Part shown: in pieces, positions 16,732 to 24,004 of the stretch
Layout of the letters: each line of letters begins with the position of its first letter
Position numbering within the stretch: the stretch's first letter is position 1
Assembly: GCA_039807445.1 (NCBI GenBank)
Contig: JBDHRG010000025.1
Location: forward strand, 1-27,327
Length of the DNA stretch: 27,327 bases
Direction of reading: 5' to 3'
Origin: JBDHRG01 sp039807445
GTDB lineage: Bacteria; Pseudomonadota; Gammaproteobacteria; Competibacterales; Competibacteraceae
Notes under the pieces: generated by a model
What the model was told of the DNA's origin: nothing
Seen by the model: the letters and a program-made list of their open reading frames with translations, nothing else
Database searches by the model: none
Made by a program: the position numbers and the translations under genes

Positions 16732-18387
16732 TCACGCTTCCTGGTTGCCTTGCAGCTCGCGCAGCTGCTCGCGCAGCTTGAACTTCTGGATCTTGCCGGA
16801 GGGGGTCGCCGGCATCGCCTCGCGAACGATCAGCCGCTCCGGGATGTACTGCACGGCGACCTTCTGCGCCTTCAGGAAATCGACCAGCCCGGGCAGGTCG
16901 ATGGTCTGTCCCGGCTTGGGGACGACCACCGCGCAGGCGCGCTCGCCCAGACGCTCGTCGGGGTAGGCGACGATGGCGGCCTGCGCGATCGCCGGATGGC
17001 GGTACAGCAGGGTCTCGATCTCGACCACCGGGATGTTCTCGCCGCCGCGGATGATCACGTCCTTCGATCGCCCGCTGATGCGGATGTACCCGCGCGCGTC
17101 GAGATAGGCGAGGTCGCCGGTGTCGAACCAGCCTTCGGCGTCGGTGGCGTTGTGCTGCGGACGCTTCAGATAGCCGCCGAAGTTCGAGCATGAGCGCAGC
17201 AGCAGCCGGCCCACCTCGCCGGCCGGCAGGGCTTGCCCGTCGGCGTCGATCACCTTGACCTCGACCCCCGGCAGCGGGCAGCCGTCGGTGTTGACCGAGC
17301 GCTCGTCGTCGTCGTCGAGCTTGGTGGTGGTGACCGCGCCGTTCTCGGTCATGCCCCAGGCCGAGACGACCTTGGCGCCGAGCGCCTTGCGGGCCTGCTC
17401 GACCAGCGGGCCGGGGATCGGTGCGCCGGCGCACAGGAAGGTGCGCAGGCTGGGCACGACCTCGCCGGTCTCGGCGACCGTCCGGGCGAGATCGGTCAGG
17501 AACGGCGTCGAGGCCATCGTGAAGGTGACGCCCTCGGCGCGGATCAGCCCGATCGCCGTCTTCGGCTCCCAGATGTCCTGCAGCACGGCGCGCGCACGCA
17601 GCACGATCGGCATCATCAGGCCGTACATGAAGCCGGTCTGGTGCGCCATCGGCGAGGCCATCAGCACCACGTCGTCGGCGCCCAGGCGCAGGCGTTCGGC
17701 GTAGGGGATGATGTTGGCCATCACCGTGTTGGCGGTGTGCATCACGCCCTTGGGCTCGCCCGTGGTGCCCGAGGTGTACATCAGTTGGGTGATGTCGTCG
17801 GGGCCGGGGCGGTGGCGGCTCAGGATGTCCGCGGCATCGGGCGCCTGCTCCCAGGCCGGGCCGCTCAGCAGCGCCTCGAAGCTGTTGGCGCCGCTGCCGC
17901 CGACGACCACCACGTGTTGCAGATCGGGCAGGCCGGGCTTCAGGCCCTCGAGCATCTGCTCGTGGTCGAAGCCGCGGAACACCTTGGGCACGATGACGAC
18001 CTTGGCGGCACCGTGCTTGAGCATGAACGCCAGCTCGCGCTCGCGGAAGATGTGCATCAGCGGGTTGATCACCGCGCCGATGCGCGAGCACGCCAGGTAC
18101 GCCAGCGTGAACTGCCACCCGTTCGGCAGCTGCAGCGACACCACGTCGTTGCGGCCCACACCCAGGCGCGACAGCCCGACGGCGATGCGGTCGGCCATCG
18201 TCGCCAGCTCGCGGTAGGTGAAGCGCACGGTCGTGCCGCTTTCGACCTGCACCGCGGTGAGCGCGGTCTGGTCGGGGCACGCGGCGAGGCACGCGTCGAG
18301 CGCGTCGTTGATCGTTCGCTCGTGCCACAGCCCCTGCTCGATCATCGCGGCGCGGCGCGGCGGAATCAGGACAGCATCGAATTCCAC
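16732..18387 (-). CDS. aliA: Cyclohexanecarboxylate-CoA ligase
   Basis: 551 residues, an ANL-superfamily AMP-forming acyl-CoA synthetase. The P-loop MYTSGTTGEPKGV lies at about 203-215, the adenylate region SAWGMTENGAVT at about 342-353, GWFDTGDLAYLD at 419-430 and GRSKDVIIRGGENI at 439-452. The final catalytic lysine is Lys532 in TPSGKIQKF. In related R. palustris ligases this lysine is subject to reversible acetylation, so such control is possible here. The start codon is GTG at 18387, preceded by AGGAGAG with 7-base spacing. It converts cyclohexanecarboxylate, ATP and CoA to the CoA ester, the entry step of the pathway. The specific name rests on its place between aliB and badK; the family itself is certain. 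Confidence 0.88.
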   Translation of the reverse strand: MEFDAVLIPPRRAAMIEQGLWHERTINDALDACLAACPDQTALTAVQVESGTTVRFTYRELATMADRIAVGLSRLGVGRNDVVSLQLPNGWQFTLAYLACSRIGAVINPLMHIFRERELAFMLKHGAAKVVIVPKVFRGFDHEQMLEGLKPGLPDLQHVVVVGGSGANSFEALLSGPAWEQAPDAADILSRHRPGPDDITQLMYTSGTTGEPKGVMHTANTVMANIIPYAERLRLGADDVVLMASPMAHQTGFMYGLMMPIVLRARAVLQDIWEPKTAIGLIRAEGVTFTMASTPFLTDLARTVAETGEVVPSLRTFLCAGAPIPGPLVEQARKALGAKVVSAWGMTENGAVTTTKLDDDDERSVNTDGCPLPGVEVKVIDADGQALPAGEVGRLLLRSCSNFGGYLKRPQHNATDAEGWFDTGDLAYLDARGYIRISGRSKDVIIRGGENIPVVEIETLLYRHPAIAQAAIVAYPDERLGERACAVVVPKPGQTIDLPGLVDFLKAQKVAVQYIPERLIVREAMPATPSGKIQKFKLREQLRELQGNQEA

Positions 18388-18443
18388 GGTGGGTCTCTCC
18401 TCTTGATGGCGCTCTCGTGGCGGTCGGGTGGCAGCGCTCGGGC

Positions 18444-19595
18444 TCAGACCGGCACGGCCCCGCGTCCCGCGCGCGTGCGGGCGATGATGGTCTTCATGAT
18501 CTGCGCGGTGCCGTCACCGATCTGGAAGCCGAGCACATCGCGCAGGCGCTGCTCCATCAGGCCGCGGTCGTAGCCGCCGTGGCCGAACGACAGCAGGCAC
18601 TGATGCACCACGTCGTAGGCGAGCTTCGGCGCCCACCACTTGCACATCGCCGCCTCGGCGCTGTGCGGCAGGCCCCTGTCCTTCAGCCACAAGGCTTGCA
18701 GGCACAGCAGGCGGGCGGCCTCGACCTGGGTGTCGAAATCCGCCAGCGGGTGCGACACGCCCTGGAAGGCCGACAGCGGCTTGCCGAAGGCCTCGCGCTG
18801 GGCGACGTACTCCCAGGTCTCCTCCAGCGCGACGCGAGCCACCGCCAGCACCTGCAGCCCGATCAGCGCACGCGAGAAGTCGAAGCCCTGCATCACCTGC
18901 ACGAAACCCTCGCCTTCCTTGCCGAGCAGATGGCTCACCGGCACGCGCACGTTCTCGAAGAAGATCGAGCCGCGGCCGATCGCGCGCTGGCCGTGGCAGT
19001 CGAAGCGGCTGGTGGTGATGCCCGGCAGGTCCATCGGCACCAGCACCGCCGACACGCCGCGGGCGCCGGCCTCGACCGTGCCGGTGCGCGCGAACACGAC
19101 CGCCGCGTCGGCCTGGTCGGCGGCCGAGATCGAGGTCTTCTCGCCGTTCAGCACGTACTCGTCGTCGACGCGCTCCATGCGCAGGCGCAGGTTGGCGGCG
19201 TCCGAACCGCCGCGCGGCTCGGTCAGGGCGATGGCCAACAGCGCCTCGCCCCGCGTCAGGCGTTCGAGCCAGGGTCTGACGATCTCCGGGGCGCCGTGCT
19301 GGGCCAGGATCTGGCCGTTCAGCGAGGCCAGCAGGTTGATGTACGAGATGCTCAGGTCGGCGCGCGCGACCTCTTCGTGGATCACGCCGGCGGCCAGACA
19401 GCCCAGCCCCTGGCCGCCGTACTGCTCGGGCAGCTCGGGCGCGATGAAGCCCATGTCGCCCATCTCGCGCATCAGGTCGCGGTCGAGCACGCGTGTCCTG
19501 TCGCGCTCCTGGAAACCGGGGGCGATGCGGTCGGTGGCGAAGCGCCGGGCATGGTCACCCAGCGTGACCAGATCTTCGTCGAGATAGGGGTTCAT
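18444..19595 (-). CDS. aliB: Cyclohexanecarboxyl-CoA dehydrogenase
   Basis: 383 residues, an acyl-CoA dehydrogenase. IALTEPRGGSDAANLRLRM lies at about 122-140, GEKTSISAADQADAAVVFAR at 151-170 and AFGKPLSAFQGVSHPLADF at 269-287. The C-terminal active-site segment reads QIGDGTAQIMKTIIAR. Where most family members have Glu in Y-E-G-T, this one has Asp361 in G-D-G-T, consistent with a ring-specific enzyme rather than a fatty-acid dehydrogenase. It introduces the 1-ene bond into cyclohexanecarboxyl-CoA. The start at 19595 has GGAG about 7 bases upstream. It sits 56 bases before aliA and 95 bases after badI, with a strong GC hairpin in the latter gap. Operon order supports the name. Confidence 0.9.
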   Translation of the reverse strand: MNPYLDEDLVTLGDHARRFATDRIAPGFQERDRTRVLDRDLMREMGDMGFIAPELPEQYGGQGLGCLAAGVIHEEVARADLSISYINLLASLNGQILAQHGAPEIVRPWLERLTRGEALLAIALTEPRGGSDAANLRLRMERVDDEYVLNGEKTSISAADQADAAVVFARTGTVEAGARGVSAVLVPMDLPGITTSRFDCHGQRAIGRGSIFFENVRVPVSHLLGKEGEGFVQVMQGFDFSRALIGLQVLAVARVALEETWEYVAQREAFGKPLSAFQGVSHPLADFDTQVEAARLLCLQALWLKDRGLPHSAEAAMCKWWAPKLAYDVVHQCLLSFGHGGYDRGLMEQRLRDVLGFQIGDGTAQIMKTIIARTRAGRGAVPV

Positions 19596-19632
19596 GGGGG
19601 GCTCCGTCGTGCTCTGGGTGGTTGCCGCGGCG

Positions 19633-19658
19633 CGCGCGGGGGCACCCCCCCCCGCGCG
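19633..19658. repeat. GC-rich hairpin between badI and aliB
   Basis: CGCGCGGGGG (19633-19642) and CCCCCGCGCG (19649-19658) form a perfect 10-bp stem with a 6-base loop. A run of nine C residues lies at 19645-19653. In the badH-to-ACAD transcript this would be a very stable stem that could mark mRNA processing or partial termination before aliB. Confidence 0.55.
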
Positions 19659-19690
19659 GCCGCCGCGCGCTGCGGCCTCTTGCTGGGGCC

Positions 19691-20473
19691 TTACTTGGCG
19701 TACTTGCGGAAGTCGGGCTTGCGCTTTTCCTGGAAGGCCCTGACGCCTTCACGCGACTCTTCGGTGTCGTAGTACAGCTTCAGCGCGTACATGCCCATGC
19801 CGGCGATGCCGGCCTGGTGCGCCGTGTCCATGTTGAACGAGCGCTTGGCGATCGCGATCGCGGTCGGGCTCTTCTCCATGATCTCGTCGCACCACTTCTG
19901 GACTTCGGCGTCGAGCTGGTCGTGCGGCACCACCGCGTTCACCAGCCCCATCGCCAGCGCCTCGGCAGCCGGGTAGCGACGGCACAGGTACCAGATCTCG
20001 CGCGCCTTCTTCTCGCCGACCACGCGGGCCAGGAAGGCGGTGCCGTAGCCGGGGTCCACCGAGCCGACCTTCGGCCCCGCCTGGGCAAAGACGGCCTTCT
20101 CGGAGGCGATCGTGAAGTCGCAGATCGTGCACAGCACGTTGCCGCCGCCGACGGCGTAGCCCTGCACGCGGGCGATCACCGGCTTGGGCACGTCGCGGAT
20201 CGCGTTGTGCAGCTCTTCCATCGGCAGCCCGATGGTACCGCGGCCGTCGTACTGGCCTTCGTGCGCCGACTGGTCGCCGCCGGTGCAGAAGGCCTTGTCG
20301 CCGGCGCCGGCCAGCACGATCACGCCGATGTCGCGGTCGTAGCCGGCGCGGTTGATCGCGTGGATCAGCTCGTCGCAGGTCCGGCCGCGGAAGGCGTTCA
20401 TCTTCTCGGGGCGGTTGATCGTGATCCAGGCCGCGCCGTTGCGGACTTCGAACAGGATGTCTTCGTAGACCAT
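19691..20473 (-). CDS. badI: 2-Ketocyclohexanecarboxyl-CoA hydrolase (ring opening)
   Basis: A crotonase-fold enzyme that hydrolytically opens 2-ketocyclohexane-1-carboxyl-CoA to pimeloyl-CoA. The sequence agrees with R. palustris BadI as I know it along its length: MNAFRGRTCDELIHAI, FCTGGDQSAHEGQYDGRGT, PMEELHNAIRDVPKPVIARV, VGSVDPGYGTAFLARVVGEK and NMDTAHQAGIAGMGMYALK. Two ATGs are possible. Starting at 20473 gives 260 residues, the length of BadI, and places AGGAG 9 bases upstream. Starting at 20479 adds two residues but leaves only 3 bases to that site. It lies about 30 bases after badH, clearly in the same operon. Confidence 0.94.
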   Translation of the reverse strand: MVYEDILFEVRNGAAWITINRPEKMNAFRGRTCDELIHAINRAGYDRDIGVIVLAGAGDKAFCTGGDQSAHEGQYDGRGTIGLPMEELHNAIRDVPKPVIARVQGYAVGGGNVLCTICDFTIASEKAVFAQAGPKVGSVDPGYGTAFLARVVGEKKAREIWYLCRRYPAAEALAMGLVNAVVPHDQLDAEVQKWCDEIMEKSPTAIAIAKRSFNMDTAHQAGIAGMGMYALKLYYDTEESREGVRAFQEKRKPDFRKYAK

Positions 20474-20503
20474 GGGCATGCTCTCCTCGGGGGTGGTCTG
20501 TGT

Positions 20504-21271
20504 TCAGCCGTTCATCGTCAGGCCGCCGGAGACGCTGAGCACCTGACCGGTGATGTAGGCGGCGTCGTCGCTGGCGAAGAACACGATGGCGCCGGGCAGG
20601 TCGTCGGGCTGGCCGATGCGCCCGAGCGGGATCGAGCGCGTGAACGCCTCCATCAGCTTCTCGGGGTTGCCGGCGCCTTCCTTGTACTCGGCGAACAGCG
20701 CGGTGTCGGTGGGGCCCGGGCAGACGACGTTGACGGTGATGCCGTGACGCGCGTGCTCGCGGGCGATGGTCTTGGAGAACGACACCAGCCCGCCCTTGCA
20801 GGCGGCGTACACCGCTTCGCCGGAGGAGCCGACGCGCGCCGCGTCGGAGGCGATGTTGACGATGCGCCCGCGCTTGCGCGCCACCATGCCCGGCAGCACC
20901 GCGTGATGCAGGTGCAGCGCGCCGGTCAGGTTGATCGCGATCAGCCTGTCCCACTGCGCCGGTTCGGTCTTGGTGAAGGGCTTGAACACGTCCCAGCCGG
21001 CGTTGTTGACCAGCACGTCGATCGGACCGAGCTTGGCCTCGGTCGCGGCCACGGCGGCGTCCACCTCGGTGCGGTCGGTGATGTCGCAGCGGATCGCCTC
21101 GGCGGTGCCGCCGGCGGCGCGGATGTCGGCGACGACTTTTTCGGCGGCCTCCAGCGACAGATCGAGTACCGCCACGCGCGCGCCTTCCTGCGCGAACCGG
21201 CGGCAGGTCGCCCCGCCGATGCCGCCACCGCCGCCGGTCACGATGACCGTCTTGCCTTCGAGTCTGTTCAC
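20504..21271 (-). CDS. badH: 2-Hydroxycyclohexanecarboxyl-CoA dehydrogenase (SDR)
   Basis: 255 residues, a short-chain dehydrogenase/reductase. The cofactor loop TGGGGGIGGATCRRFAQEGA is at the N-terminus, NNAGWDVFKPFTKTEP is at about 90, the catalytic Ser is in ASDAARVGSSGEA, and Tyr-x-x-x-Lys is in VYAACKGG. The C-terminus ITGQVLSVSGGLTMNG matches R. palustris BadH as I know it. It oxidises 2-hydroxycyclohexane-1-carboxyl-CoA to the 2-keto compound with NAD+. The start is a GTG at 21271: AGGAG lies 6 bases upstream and homology begins there, while the frame continues upstream to 21406 through the regulatory region. First gene of the operon, divergent from badR. Confidence 0.94.
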   Translation of the reverse strand: MNRLEGKTVIVTGGGGGIGGATCRRFAQEGARVAVLDLSLEAAEKVVADIRAAGGTAEAIRCDITDRTEVDAAVAATEAKLGPIDVLVNNAGWDVFKPFTKTEPAQWDRLIAINLTGALHLHHAVLPGMVARKRGRIVNIASDAARVGSSGEAVYAACKGGLVSFSKTIAREHARHGITVNVVCPGPTDTALFAEYKEGAGNPEKLMEAFTRSIPLGRIGQPDDLPGAIVFFASDDAAYITGQVLSVSGGLTMNG

Positions 21272-21342
21272 GGTGTTCTCCTCTCGCTTGCCAGGGTTGC
21301 TATCGTCTGCCCGAGGTGTTCGAGTCGTCGGTGGCTGATATG

Positions 21343-21364
21343 TCATTATGTTGACGCATAATGA
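21343..21364. promoter_or_regulatory. Palindromic operator, likely BadR-binding site
   Basis: TCATTATG-N6-CATAATGA is a perfect 8-bp inverted repeat with spacer TTGACG, in the AT-rich gap between divergent badH and badR. Size and symmetry suit a MarR-family dimer. It overlaps the proposed -10 of badH and sits 13 bases before the first possible badR start, so one site could control both genes. BadR of R. palustris is a repressor relieved by a pathway CoA thioester; the same is inferred here. Confidence 0.65.
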
Positions 21365-21386
21365 ACCATCGAAGCGATGAATGCAA
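21358..21386 (-). promoter_or_regulatory. Candidate sigma-70 promoter of badH operon
   Basis: Read on the minus strand, TTGCAT (21386-21381) is followed after 17 bases by CATTAT (21363-21358). The match is 3/6 and 4/6 to the consensus hexamers with ideal spacing. The -10 lies inside the palindrome, which would explain repression. Weak on sequence alone. Confidence 0.35.
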
Positions 21387-21922
21387 GTATGATCCACATG
21401 GGTCAAATCATGAAAAAAACGTCAGAATCTGCCGCTCACGCTCGGATGGAGCTCGCCAACCGGTTGTTCTTCCGTCTGTACCAGTGTGCAAATATGTTGC
21501 ATAAAACCGGAACCCGAGCGGTCGAGGCCGAGGGGCTGACGACGCAGCAGTGGGCGGTGCTGGGCGCGCTGTCCCAGCCGCAGGCCGAAGGCGGGATCAG
21601 CGTCGGCGACCTGGCCCGCTACCTGATGGTGAGCCGGCAGAACCTGTCGGGATTGATCAGCCGGATGGAGCGCGACGGCCATCTCAGCACCGCCCCGGAC
21701 GGGCGCGACCGGCGCTCCCGGCTGGTGACGATGACGGAGTCGGGACGCAAGGTCTGGGTCACCCAGGCGCTGCCGAAGATCCACGCCTACTACGAGCAGG
21801 CGCTGGCGGATTTCTCGATCAGCGACCTCACCCACACGCTGCACTACCTGCTGAAGCTGCTGGACAACATGAAGCGCCTGGACGACGAGACGCGCGGTGG
21901 GAAGGAGAGCGGCGAGGACTGA
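21377..21922 (+). CDS. badR: MarR-family repressor of the bad/ali operon
   Basis: Up to 181 residues. The winged-helix core is clear: LTTQQWAVLGALSQP, ISVGDLARYLMVSRQNLSGLISRMERDGHLS (recognition helix region) and DGRDRRSRLVTMTESGRKVW (wing). Long N- and C-terminal helices for dimerisation complete the MarR pattern. Four in-frame ATGs lie within the first 36 bases (21377, 21389, 21398, 21410) and none has a good ribosome site. MKKTSESA at 21410 would give 170 residues and may be the true start. Divergent placement next to badH is the same as in R. palustris, where BadR represses the operon until a ring CoA ester is present. The last codons run 87 bases before vapB. Confidence 0.88.
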   Translation: MNASMIHMGQIMKKTSESAAHARMELANRLFFRLYQCANMLHKTGTRAVEAEGLTTQQWAVLGALSQPQAEGGISVGDLARYLMVSRQNLSGLISRMERDGHLSTAPDGRDRRSRLVTMTESGRKVWVTQALPKIHAYYEQALADFSISDLTHTLHYLLKLLDNMKRLDDETRGGKESGED

Positions 21923-21981
21923 CCGCCTGACGAGCTGGATGGATGCAGCGGCAGCCTGGATGCATGGCGGAGACGTGATTA

Positions 21982-21999
21982 GTATCTACGCGTACACAC
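21982..21999. promoter_or_regulatory. Imperfect palindrome upstream of vapB, likely VapBC operator
   Basis: GTATCTACGCGTACACAC has a central perfect TACGCGTA and is symmetric at 14 of 18 positions. It ends 10 bases before the vapB ATG. The same sequence with one change occurs before the shrunken vapBC copy at 24005-24022, which argues that it is a functional control site for VapB autoregulation. Confidence 0.55.
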
Positions 22000-22009
22000 G
22001 GGGGCGGTC

Positions 22010-22246
22010 ATGGCGACGACACGGGTTTTCCGTAACGGCAATTCGCAGGCGGTGCGCATCCCGGCGGAGCTCGCCTACGAGCGCACCGACCTCGAGCTCG
22101 AAATCGAGCGGGTCGGCGACGAATTGCGCATCCGGCCGCTGCGCCGTCGTCTCGACGGGGTGCTCGCGCGCTTCGCCGGCTTCGCGCCCGGCTTCATGGC
22201 CGAGGGTCGCGGCGACAACGAGGAAGCCGAGCGCGAGGGCTGGTGA
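22010..22246 (+). CDS. vapB: VapB-type antitoxin (AbrB/SpoVT fold)
   Basis: 78 residues. The N-terminal swapped-hairpin DNA-binding domain is visible as TTRVFRNGNSQAVRIPAELAYE, a standard VapB/AbrB-type pattern. It is followed by LEIERVGDELRIRPLRRR, and the acidic C-terminal tail (GFMAEGRGDNEEAEREGW) would bind the toxin. The TGA at 22244-22246 overlaps the vapC ATG. It should neutralise VapC and repress its own promoter at the palindrome just upstream. A second, degraded copy of the promoter and part of this gene exists at 24005-24076. Confidence 0.9.
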   Translation: MATTRVFRNGNSQAVRIPAELAYERTDLELEIERVGDELRIRPLRRRLDGVLARFAGFAPGFMAEGRGDNEEAEREGW

Positions 22247-22653
22247 TGCCGCGCTACATGCTCGACACCAACATCTGCATCTACCTGATCAAGCACCAGC
22301 CGCCCGAGGTGGCGGCACGCTTCGCCGAGTGCTTCGTCGGCGACGTGGTGATGTCGGCGATCACGTTCGCCGAGCTGCAGTACGGCGTGGCCTGCTCGGG
22401 CGAGCAGCGCGAGCGCAACGCGGCTGCGCTGGACGCCTTGATCGAAGACATCCCGGTCGCACCGTTCGATGCCGCCGCGGCCGGCGTCTACGGCGAGGTC
22501 CGCTACGCGATCCGCGAGCGCAAGCGCGATGCGCTCGACAAGCTGATCGCGGCATACGCGATCGCGCTCGGCGCGACGCTCGTCACCAACAACGAGCGCG
22601 ACTTCGTCGACTATTCCGGGTTGCGGGTCGAGAACTGGGTCGGCAATCGCTGA
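22246..22653 (+). CDS. vapC: VapC-type PIN-domain ribonuclease toxin
   Basis: 135 residues, normal for VapC. PIN-domain acidic residues are in place: Asp7 in MLDTNICIYLIK, Glu43 in ITFAELQYG, Asp98 in ALDKLIAAYA, and the NNERDF segment at 115-120. The toxin is a Mg-dependent RNase that usually cuts tRNA or rRNA; the target cannot be predicted. The start at 22246 shares one base with the vapB stop; a GTG at 22243 is possible but less likely. Nothing is missing, so the module should work. Remnants of the same sequence occur at 12440-12568 and 24122-24183. Confidence 0.92.
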   Translation: MPRYMLDTNICIYLIKHQPPEVAARFAECFVGDVVMSAITFAELQYGVACSGEQRERNAAALDALIEDIPVAPFDAAAAGVYGEVRYAIRERKRDALDKLIAAYAIALGATLVTNNERDFVDYSGLRVENWVGNR

Positions 22654-22957
22654 ATCGCGCTGCACCCCACGCGCGCCTCGGGCTTGAGGCAATGCTGAGC
22701 AGCAGGTTTCACATTTGGGAAGTTCTGGCATTTCTGCCATACCCTGAGTGATGACAGCGTGGGCAAGGTGGCGGGTTGCCCTTGGCGGCAAAGAGTCCTC
22801 CTGGTAACCGAACCTGCGTTCGCCTCGAGTCTGTAGTCGACGTTTTGCCTTGAATGTCCTCCTGCGTGCCGCGATTCGCGACCGGGGTAGCACGATTCCC
22901 TGAGAGTCGCGCTACGGAAAGCAGTGTATTGACAGCAGCTGCACGGCATCTCAAGTT
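22654..22957. other. Non-coding stretch between the two toxin-antitoxin pairs
   Basis: About 300 bases that look less GC-rich than the neighbours. A short stem TGGCA-TTTC-TGCCA near 22727-22740 is the only clear symmetry. Open frames here lack family resemblance. It may mark the junction of separately acquired modules. Confidence 0.4.
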
Positions 22958-22980
22958 TGTGCATTTATCATGTATGCACA
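22958..22980. promoter_or_regulatory. Perfect inverted repeat upstream of the DUF1778 antitoxin
   Basis: TGTGCAT (22958-22964) and ATGCACA (22974-22980) are exact reverse complements with a 9-base spacer. The repeat ends 16 bases before the antitoxin ATG, and TATCAT (22966-22971) inside it could be a -10 element. This is the layout expected for autoregulation by a ribbon-helix-helix antitoxin. A TTGACA at 22929-22934 is also present but is poorly spaced for that -10. Confidence 0.55.
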
Positions 22981-22996
22981 GTCTGGAGGGCAGACC

Positions 22997-23263
22997 ATGC
23001 GCGATGCTGCCATCAATCTGCGGGCGCTGCCCGAGCAGCGCGATCTGATCGACCGTGCCGCCCGACTCCTGGGCAAGAACCGCTCGGACTTCATGCTCGA
23101 GGCCGCCTGCGACAAGGCGCAGGCGGTGCTGCTCGATCAGGTCTACTTCACCCTCGACGCCGACAAGTTCCAGCAGTTCATCGACCTCCTGGATGCGCCG
23201 CCCAAGCCCAATCCGGGGCTTGAACGACTGTTCGCTCTGAAAGCGCCCTGGACCAGAGAATGA
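22997..23263 (+). CDS. DUF1778-family antitoxin (TacA-like, ribbon-helix-helix)
   Basis: 88 residues. The N-terminal ribbon-helix-helix is RDAAINLRALPEQRDLIDRAARLLGKNRSDFMLEAACDKAQ, read in parts, typical of DUF1778 antitoxins. The C-terminal half (FTLDADKFQQFIDLLDAPPKPNPGLERLF) is the toxin-wrapping segment common to TacA proteins. The ATG at 22997 has GGAGGG 6 bases upstream and is preferred over the in-frame ATG at 22970, which lies inside the operator. Its stop overlaps an ATG of the acetyltransferase frame (ATGA, 23260-23263). Expected to neutralise the GNAT toxin and repress the operon. Confidence 0.9.
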   Translation: MRDAAINLRALPEQRDLIDRAARLLGKNRSDFMLEAACDKAQAVLLDQVYFTLDADKFQQFIDLLDAPPKPNPGLERLFALKAPWTRE

Positions 23264-23331
23264 CAAGACGGCAGGAATGCCGTTCTGCACGGGCGCAGCC
23301 GCCCCCAGGGCGAGCGCCAGGGATGGCGCGA

Positions 23332-23826
23332 ATGAATCTGCAGCTCAGCGCGCCGCAGCCGCTGACTGCTGCTCATCGTGTGGACGACTTTTCCTGCGGC
23401 GAGCCGGCCCTCGACGAGTGGCTCGAGCGGCGGGCGATGGCCAACCAGGCAAGCGGTGCCAGCCGCACCTTCGTCGTAGCGGATCAGGACAACCGCGTCT
23501 ACGGTTACTACGCCATGGCGGCGGGGGCGATCGCACACAGGCTGGCCACCGGCGGGGTGCGGCGCAATATGCCCGATCCTGTTCCGGTGATGGTTCTGGC
23601 CCGGCCCGCCGTCGACACTCGCGCTCAAGGGCTCGAGCTCGGCGGAGCCATGTTGCAGGATGCCGTGCAGCGGGCGGTGGTGGTTTCGCAGAACGTCGGC
23701 GTCCGGGCGCTGCTCGTGCATGCGCTTCATGATCGTGCCAAGCAGTTCTACGAGCACTACGGCTTCCAGGCGTCGCCGGTCGATCCGATGATGCTGATGC
23801 TGCGCTTGACCAGCACCCGGCCATGA
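23332..23826 (+). CDS. GNAT-family acetyltransferase toxin (TacT-like)
   Basis: 164 residues from ATG 23332, matching TacT/AtaT-type toxins, which acetylate the amino group on charged tRNAs and block translation. Family features are FSCGEPALDEWLERRAMANQ, ASRTFVVADQDNRVYGYYAM, RRNMPDPVPVMVLARPAVD and the C-terminal RAKQFYEHYGFQA, whose Tyr is the usual catalytic residue. The acetyl-CoA loop reads RAQGLELGGAML, slightly different from the common GxGxG/A form. The frame is also open from ATG 23260, which overlaps the antitoxin stop. That would add 24 Arg/Pro-rich residues not expected in the family, so 23332 or 23323 is preferred. Pairs with the DUF1778 antitoxin. Confidence 0.88.
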   Translation: MNLQLSAPQPLTAAHRVDDFSCGEPALDEWLERRAMANQASGASRTFVVADQDNRVYGYYAMAAGAIAHRLATGGVRRNMPDPVPVMVLARPAVDTRAQGLELGGAMLQDAVQRAVVVSQNVGVRALLVHALHDRAKQFYEHYGFQASPVDPMMLMLRLTSTRP

Positions 23827-24004
23827 TCTTCACGGTGAGGAGGTGCATGCCTGGAACGCGCGCAAACGCAAGCTCATGCGCGCCGAGCATATCGTCGCTG
23901 CCTGGCAACGGCTCGAGACTGCGGGCTGGTTGCCGGGACCGAGTGTATCTGCACGCAGCGGGCAGCCTGCCGAAGCACGTTGACGCGCGGCGGGGGCGTT
24001 GCCG
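23827..24004 (+). other. Unassigned stretch with a short protein-like frame
   Basis: From about 23810 to a TGA at 23981-23983 one frame reads LHGEEVHAWNARKRKLMRAE, then HIVAAWQRLETAGWLPG, which looks more protein-like than chance. It has no start codon before MRAEHIV. It could be the end of a lost gene downstream of the toxin. I do not recognise a family. Confidence 0.25.

Noticed and set aside
21272..21406. ATG-initiated extension of badH to 21406
   Set aside because: It would translate through the palindrome and promoter region; GTG 21271 has AGGAG and gives the family length of 255.
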